Of a stretch of DNA of 64,000 nt, positions 56,478 to 64,000 are shown piece by piece (positions within the stretch are counted from its first letter, which is position 1; every line of letters starts with the position of its first letter). Under the pieces are notes generated by a model. That model worked only from the letters and a program-made list of their open reading frames with translations. It searched no databases and was not told the origin of the DNA. The translations under genes were made by a program, and so were the position numbers. Origin of the DNA: SPDF01 sp963812085. Lineage in GTDB: Bacteria > Gemmatimonadota > Gemmatimonadetes > Gemmatimonadales > GWC2-71-9. Location of the stretch: contig CAWETL010000009.1 of NCBI GenBank assembly GCA_963812085.1, positions 248,001-312,000 on the forward strand. The letters run 5' to 3'.

Positions 56478-59049
56478 TTGTACCCTCTCCGACGTGCCGC
56501 CCGCACTGCTGTCTGGTGCATCATCCTCGTCGCGAGTTCGGCGGCAGGGCTGGCCGCGCAAGGGGTACCGGTCACGCATGACAGCATGACCGTCGTCCCC
56601 GGCCCGCAGTTCAGCACGACCTCGTGGATCCGCTGGCTCGCCACGCCGCTGTTCGGATCGCGCTACCGTCAGCTCTGGCAGACTCCCATCACCCTCGAGG
56701 TCCTCGACACGCGCGGCACCGGCGGCGGCTTGCGGGCGGCCGGCGTGGGCACCGGCCTGCAATCGGGCGTCCTGTACCTCGATGCGACCGACGGCGTGCG
56801 GTGGGCGTTCTGGCCGCTGGACCGCAGCGATCCCCGGGGCGCCGCACCGAGCTTCATCCCGGGGAACGTGAGCGAAGGGCTGGTCGCGGACCTGACCAGC
56901 GGCCGGAATCCGGCGGGGCCGCTGGTGGCCAACGCACTCGCGGCGGCCGCCGGAGTCCCGAACGCGTACGGGTGGCTGCTGGTATTGCCCAGGGACAGCA
57001 CGCTCGGGCCGCTGGCGGCACCGTTCGGCGGCCGGGCGGGCTACCTCGTCCGCAGGGACCCCATCGCCCGGCCCGACTCACTGGGTCCCGTACAGGCCGG
57101 CGCGGTGGTCACCTCCATGGCGCTCCTCCACCGGGTGCTGAACGACCCGTCGGAGCGGATCGATGCCCAGGCCGCCCTGCAGGCATCACTGTTCAACGCC
57201 TTCATCGGCAACCTCCGCCCCAACTTCATCGAATGGCGCTGGGAAGCCGTGGCCGTGCCTGGGGGCATCCTCTGGCGCCCGCTCGGACTGTTCCGGGAGA
57301 CCGCGCTCGCCCGATACGACGGTATCGCGACCTACCTGGCTCGGCCGGTGACGCCCGACCTGGTCAATTTCGGTCCGAAGTATCCGCATGTCCTGACGGG
57401 CGCCCCCGACCAGGCAAGCACCTACCGCTTCCTGCTCGGCTCCCTCGGCCGCCCCGCGTGGGACTCCGCCGCGAGCGCGCTACAGCGTCAACTGACTGAC
57501 TCCGTCATTGCGGCCGCAGTCGGTCAAATGCCAGCGCCGTACCGAAGCCGGATCGGACCGGAAATGATCTCGATCCTGCGAGGCCGTCGGGACAACCTGC
57601 CCCGCGCGGTCCAGCACATGTTCGGCTCGGTGCGGAAGGATGCCGAGGTCCACGGGACCCGCGGCGCCGATCAGGTCATCGCCGAGTGGCTGAGCGCCGA
57701 CTCCCTGGCCCTCACGCTCGCGGGAGCGCGACAGGAGTTTTCCGGGAAGGAGACCAATGAGGTCACCCTCTTCCTTGCCGGCGGCCCGGACACGGTGCGC
57801 GTGACCGGCGAGAAGGGGCGGGAGCCGAGGCTGCGGATCGTCCCGGCGCCGGCTGCAATGCTCACGGTCATCGACAGCACCCGCACCAGCGCCATCGGTG
57901 TGTATGGGAAGGCCGTGAGCGTCGCGTCGGACCCGCCAGGGGCGCTCCGCGTCCAGTCGGCCGTCGTCAAGGACCCGCTGGCCCGTCTCGACAGCACGGG
58001 CACCGAACGGACGGACGGCCATCGCGCGTTCAGCCCCACCGTCGTGTTCTCCATCACCTCGGGCGTCGGCGTGCTCATCGGGGGTGGCGTGGTGCGGACC
58101 GACTGGTCCGGTGAAGCCAGGCCGTTCAAGTCCCGCACGACACTTCGGGCAGCGTACGGCTCCGAATCGAACAGCGGGGTGGTGGACCTCCAGACCGACT
58201 TCCGCTGGGCCGGCTCGCCGCTCCAGTTGCACGCCGACGCCGTGGCATCGGGGGTGAGCGCCATCTATTTCTACGGGTTCGGCAACGAAACGCCGTCCAC
58301 CAACTCTTCCAGCTACTACCGGGCGGGGCGGAGCGTCTACGCGCTCACCCCCTATGTCCTCTACCCGCTGTCGAAACGGGTCCGGGTCACGACCGGACTC
58401 GACGTCCGCCAGGTGTACACGCCGCTCGACACCGCCCTGTTCATCGGGGTGGACCGTCCGTACGGCAGCCCCAACTTCGGCGAGGGTGGCTTCACCGGAT
58501 CCGTGACTCTCGACACCCGCGACGTCCGCGGAGCGCCGAGGCATGGCATCTACACACTGCTGAGCGGGGCCTGGTATCCGTTCATCCGGGACGGAGTCGG
58601 GAGCGTTCGGCAACGATCGTCGGTCTCCGTTCGCGTCGTACGTCACGCCGTCCTGGTGGAACGCAATGACGATCGCCACCCGGGTGTCGGGGACGGCCAC
58701 CTGGGGCACCGTCCCCTATTTCGAGTCGGCGTTCATCGGCGGCGGGCGGACGGTCCGTGGCCTGCCGCAGGGGCGGTACGAGGGCAACCAGGCGGTCTAC
58801 GCCAACCTCGACCTCCGGCTCCGCGTCTCGCAGGTGCAATTCGTCCTGCCGTGGGATTTTGGCGTCCTGGGCCTGGCCGACGTCGGCAGGGTGTTTGTTC
58901 CCGGCGAAGCGTCGACCGTCTGGCATCCCAGCTTCGGCGGGGGTCTCTGGGCCGCCCTGCTCGACCGGACGCTGGCGGCCAGCGTCAACGTCGCGACCGG
59001 TGCCGGACAAGGCGTCTTCATAAACGCCGGCGGCGGGTTCACTTTCTAG
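56478..59049 (+). CDS. Omp85-like outer-membrane protein, frame-broken near base 58605
   Basis: The gene should make an outer-membrane protein with a C-terminal beta-barrel. A TTG start with GGGAG upstream and a signal-like stretch (VWCIILVASSAAGLAAQG) fits export. The region up to about residue 480 is not recognised. The barrel part shows FKSRTTLRAAYGSESNSGVV, then after the break FESAFIGGGRTVRGLPQGRYEG, the BamA/TamA-type signature, and a terminal phenylalanine (GGGFTF). One extra base near 58605 (GAGCG) throws the frame. Removing it gives GVGSFGNDRRSPFASYVTPSWW and a continuous reading. A real pseudogene is possible. Confidence 0.75.
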
Positions 59050-59077
59050 GCACGCTCCCTTTGATCGGACGACGCAT

Positions 59078-61240
59078 ATGGTTTCCCTGCTGTTCCTGAT
59101 CATCCAGGCGAAGGCCCCGGCGCAGGACACCACCACCTACGCTTCCCCGGCCCTCAAGGCGGTCATCGAGCGCGCCGCGGCCTACAACGCCGGCCCGCCA
59201 CCTGACCTTCGGGGATACACGGCCCATTATGAGTCCGATGTCGCGATGGCCAAGCGACTGCCGGACCGGATCGAGGGCACCTCCACCATCGAGCAGACCG
59301 CCGGAGACTTCACCTGGGCGGTCGGTCACGGATTCGGGCAACACCAGCTGGGGTACCGGGTAATCACCACCGGCGTGCCACTCCCTGCCTCGGCGGCACT
59401 CTCGAACGGCTGGATCCTGCCCACCCTGACCGGGCCGAAGTTCGACGTCTTCGGTGCGAGCAGCGGCGCACCGACGGCGGTCGGCCAGGACTCCACCGGC
59501 GATCACGCCGTCTGGTCTCCGCTCGGCCCCGACCGGGAGCGCTACTATCGGTTCGAGGGCGGCGACACTCTCACGATGGAGTTTCCCTCCGGGCCGCCGC
59601 AGCAAGTGGTGCGCATCGTCGTCTGGCCGCGCGAGGACATGCACGAACCGGCCAAGGTGTTCCGGGGCGACCTCTACCTCGACCCGGCCTCCGGCGCGAT
59701 CCGCAGGCTCCGGGGGCAGTCCCTCACGAAGGGAGGCCCGCCGCCGCAGGGGAGGGCCAAGCACCTCAACCGCCTGATCGTGAACGCCGCGGTCGCCGAC
59801 ATCGTCACGACCGAGGTGCCGGGCGCCGGATGGGTGCCGACCTACCAGCGCATCGAGCTCGAGGTGCTGCTTCCCCTGACGACGCAGAGCTGGAGCGTGC
59901 TCCGGCTCATGACCGAGCTCAGCGACGTGGTCCCCGATGTGGCGCGGCCGGGGGAAGCCGCCCCACCCGCACCCACGCTGGTCCCGGGTCGCTCGGCCGT
60001 CTCCAAGGACTCGCTGCACGCGTTCGACGAGTGGAAGCTGCCGCCCGACAAAGCCGTCAATTCCGTTTACCTGTCGGATCTCTTCGACGTCGGCCCGCCG
60101 AGCTTCCGCCTGACCGGCCCGCCGATCTACTTCTGGCGCGGGCCGACGACGCTCAACGCCCTGCAGTTCAACCGGGTCGACGGGCTCTACACCGGCGTCT
60201 CCGGCACGCTGCGGCTCCGCGAACAGCATGCCGGGGGTGCAGGTCGTCGGCACCGCGGGCTACGCCTGGTGGTCGGGCCTCTTCCGCGGCGGCATCACCG
60301 CCACGCGCGTGCAGGGCCATTGGATCTCGGACCTGCAGGCGACGAGGATCACCGATCTCACGACCAAGTTTGCCGACCCGCTGGACTACAACCGCGGGCT
60401 TCGGGCGCTGTTTCAGCAGGACAACTACGACTACGTCGATCGGGCGTCGGTCGGGGCCGGGCTGGGGCGGTACTTCTCGGCAAGCGGACCGGGCAGCGTG
60501 ATCGCCCGCTTCGACTACGTGAAGGACTACGTGACGCCGGCGGAACTCAACTACGGTCCGCTGGGCCAGTCCTACACCCTCAACCCGTACGTCACGCCGT
60601 ACGAGTACCCGCGGGTCCAGGTGGCCGTCACGTGGAACCCGGAGATCAGTTCGCACTTCACGCAAGCCCGGACTCGGGCTCCACGCCTCGTACGAGGCCG
60701 GCGGGGGTGACCATCCCGTACCAGCGGATCCAGGCCGGCCTGGTGGCGCGTGCCAACTGGCACCAGTTCACGTTCACCATCGTCGGCGACGTGGGAGCCA
60801 CCATCTCGGACGCGCCGCCGACCCAGCAGCTGTTCCTCATCGGCGGCTCGGGCTCGCTGCCGGGCTACGATTACGACCAGTTCGGCGGCAACGTGGGCGC
60901 GCTCACCCGCTGGATGCTGGCCTCCCCGCTCCCGTTCCTCCAGACCCCGCTCACGATCGGCAAGGCCACGATCCCGCCGATCGCTCCCAACCTCTCGTAC
61001 CGGGTGTACAACGGCTATACCGAGACGACCAACGCCGGAGCCGACGCGGCGCTCAACGCGGTAGGTACCCAGACGGTGAACGGCGCCCCTGCCCCCTTCT
61101 CGGTGCCGTCGAACCGCATCGTCTCGACGCAGGAGATTCGTCTGAGCCTCTTCGGCACCCTCCTCGGCTTCGGCGTCGCCAAGCCGTTCGAGGCTGGTAC
61201 CAGCTGGACCTTCACCTTCTCGTTCGCACAGTCGTTCTGA
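59078..61240 (+). CDS. Omp85-like outer-membrane protein, frame-broken near 60210-60228 and 60660-60705
   Basis: This gene follows the previous one by 28 bases and encodes a similar type. Start MVSLLFLIIQAKAPAQ is export-like. The N-terminal 360 residues are unrecognised. The barrel portion has LFLIGGSGSLPGYDYDQFGG (BamA-like) and ends FSFAQSF, with terminal phenylalanine. The open frame is interrupted at about 60210-60228, continues in another frame to about 60660, and returns to the first frame by about 60705. Three single-base insertions would explain it. Residues from all three segments read as barrel sequence, so the gene was intact recently or the bases are wrong. Confidence 0.72.
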   Translation: MVSLLFLIIQAKAPAQDTTTYASPALKAVIERAAAYNAGPPPDLRGYTAHYESDVAMAKRLPDRIEGTSTIEQTAGDFTWAVGHGFGQHQLGYRVITTGVPLPASAALSNGWILPTLTGPKFDVFGASSGAPTAVGQDSTGDHAVWSPLGPDRERYYRFEGGDTLTMEFPSGPPQQVVRIVVWPREDMHEPAKVFRGDLYLDPASGAIRRLRGQSLTKGGPPPQGRAKHLNRLIVNAAVADIVTTEVPGAGWVPTYQRIELEVLLPLTTQSWSVLRLMTELSDVVPDVARPGEAAPPAPTLVPGRSAVSKDSLHAFDEWKLPPDKAVNSVYLSDLFDVGPPSFRLTGPPIYFWRGPTTLNALQFNRVDGLYTGVSGTLRLREQHAGGAGRRHRGLRLVVGPLPRRHHRHARAGPLDLGPAGDEDHRSHDQVCRPAGLQPRASGAVSAGQLRLRRSGVGRGRAGAVLLGKRTGQRDRPLRLREGLRDAGGTQLRSAGPVLHPQPVRHAVRVPAGPGGRHVEPGDQFALHASPDSGSTPRTRPAGVTIPYQRIQAGLVARANWHQFTFTIVGDVGATISDAPPTQQLFLIGGSGSLPGYDYDQFGGNVGALTRWMLASPLPFLQTPLTIGKATIPPIAPNLSYRVYNGYTETTNAGADAALNAVGTQTVNGAPAPFSVPSNRIVSTQEIRLSLFGTLLGFGVAKPFEAGTSWTFTFSFAQSF

Positions 61241-61259
61241 GGTCGACGGCGGGCAGGCG

Positions 61260-61286
61260 AGGTCGGCCCAAACCACGGGCCGACCT
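61260..61286 (+). terminator. Intrinsic terminator between the Omp85-like genes and dnaK
   Basis: A perfect 10-bp stem (AGGTCGGCCC and GGGCCGACCT) with loop AAACCAC is followed by TTCGCTTATCC. It lies 20 bases after the stop of the second Omp85-like gene. Confidence 0.75.
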
Positions 61287-61448
61287 TTCGCTTATCCATA
61301 TGTAAGTCAATGAGTTAGATCAGCTGTCAATATGGCAGTAAATCGCGGTACAGGGGTTGCCCTTCCACGGGCAACTCTTCGCGCGCGGCACGGCGGTCTC
61401 CCTCCGCCGGTTCGTTGCACGCATCCCATCGGAAAGGATCGGGTCAGC

Positions 61449-63353
<1,905 letters not shown>

Positions 63354-63452
63354 GGCGCGACCGAAACCTTTCCCTGCGCATCCGGGTTATGATAGAGATC
63401 CCCGGCTGCGCGGGGCATTGGCCTCATACCACCATCCCAGAGAGTTCGCTCC

Positions 63453-64000
63453 ATGTCCGTACGAACCCGCAATTGGTTGAAGTTCGGAAGCCTGGTCGGC
63501 TTGGCGTTCGCGCTCGGGCTCCTTTTTGCCGGGGTGCTGGATCTGCCCGGCACGAGCGAGGCCCAGTCCCAGACGGGGCTCCTCCCCCAGACCCCGATCC
63601 GGACCGCGTCGATGCCGGTCGGGACCGCCAACCCGGCGGTGGCCCCCAGCGCCGGGGCCGAGATGCTGGCCTCGCTGAGCGACGCCTTCGCCAACGTGGC
63701 GGAGGGAGTCAAGCCGAGCGTCGTCTTCATTCGTTCGCAGAAGACCAACACCGCTCCGCAGCGCCAGTTGCCCCCGGGCATGGAGCAGTTCTTCCCGCGG
63801 TACCATCAGGGTCCGCGGGTCGAGGAGGGGGGCGGGACCGGGTTCGTCGTATCGGCCGACGGCCTGATCCTGACCAACAATCACGTGGTCGAAGGCGCGG
63901 ACAAGGTCACCGTCATGCTGCCGGATCACCGGACCTTCACGGCGAAGGTCGTGGGAACCGACCCCAACACCGACATCGCCGTCGTGCGGATCGACGCCAG
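63453..64000 (+). CDS. HtrA/Deg-type periplasmic serine protease, 5' part (3' end outside window)
   Basis: The gene starts at ATG 63453 with GAGAG upstream and runs out of the window after about 182 residues. A signal or anchor helix (LVGLAFALGLLFAGVLDLP) is followed by a linker and the trypsin-like domain. TNNHVVEGADKV holds the catalytic His and TDPNTDIAVVRID the Asp. The serine and PDZ domains lie beyond the end. It follows dnaK by 99 bases, so stress-linked co-expression is plausible. Confidence 0.88.
   Translation, partial: MSVRTRNWLKFGSLVGLAFALGLLFAGVLDLPGTSEAQSQTGLLPQTPIRTASMPVGTANPAVAPSAGAEMLASLSDAFANVAEGVKPSVVFIRSQKTNTAPQRQLPPGMEQFFPRYHQGPRVEEGGGTGFVVSADGLILTNNHVVEGADKVTVMLPDHRTFTAKVVGTDPNTDIAVVRIDA

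Noticed and set aside
61287..61448. A CIRCE heat-shock operator before dnaK
   Set aside because: No TTAGCACTC-N9-GAGTGCTAA pattern is present; only an imperfect 6-bp dyad (CTGTCA-ATA-TGGCAG) was seen.

Overview
The window is about 64 kb of GC-rich (roughly 70% by eye), densely coded bacterial chromosome, cut inside a gene at both ends. Gene content (outer-membrane proteins ending in phenylalanine, lipoproteins, a Ser/Thr kinase with TolB-like and TPR parts, bacterial ALDH16, heme A synthase) points to an aerobic diderm. Gemmatimonadota or a relative fits best, but this is inferred from gene style, not from a marker phylogeny.

Layout. 1-6.2 kb: the uvrA 3' part, an AlkA-type glycosylase, a KefB-like antiporter, a frame-broken cyclophilin, a lipoprotein and tRNA-Asn. 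6.2-6.75 kb: the only gene-free stretch above 300 bp. 6.75-16.5 kb: holB-moaC-transglycosylase, ctaA, an MltD-like LysM transglycosylase, a class A beta-lactamase-like protein, small unknowns, ilvE, a cardiolipin synthase and tRNA-Lys. 17.4-21.4 kb: the classic ffh-rpsP-rimM-trmD-rplS-rnhB cluster on the minus strand. 21.4-22 kb: a four-helix-bundle (S23-like) gene bracketed by inverted CGGGGAAG repeats. 22-30.3 kb: a GGDEF/EAL protein, a DUF445 protein, a HExxH lipoprotein, prepilin peptidase, a SpoU methyltransferase and thiD. 30.3-35.5 kb: a four-gene purine-salvage operon with a tandem-fused 5'-nucleotidase, a small ThiS/MoaD-like protein, adenosine deaminase and purine nucleoside phosphorylase. 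35.6-46.6 kb: an ArsR-like gene, then a complete phosphate regulon (phoB, phoR, OprP-like porin, pstS, pstC, pstA, two pstB, phoU, ppx/gppA). 46.5-50 kb: deoC and ALDH16. 50.2-61.2 kb: DPP-IV-like peptidase, a PP2C phosphatase/Ser-Thr kinase pair, a DUF2231-TPR protein and two frame-broken Omp85-like proteins. 61.4-64 kb: dnaK and the start of an HtrA/Deg protease.

How the genes work together. The phosphate block is the best-integrated unit. PhoR/PhoB sense starvation, the porin and Pst system import phosphate, PhoU signals, and Ppx/GppA handles polyphosphate or ppGpp. Two PHO-box-like arrays (7-bp repeats at 11-bp spacing) sit before the porin and before pstC, with a 34-bp perfect palindrome between pstS and pstC. 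The neighbouring secreted 5'-nucleotidase would release phosphate and nucleosides, which the next genes could degrade.

Caveats. Start codons were chosen from ribosome-binding sites, overlaps and family lengths. Three genes carry frame breaks that can all be read as single-base insertions, so sequencing or assembly error must be excluded. No CRISPR array, prophage, transposase or recognisable defence system was seen. I found no clearly new system. The strongest unexplained signals are the CGGGGAAG repeat family and the small protein inside the purine operon.
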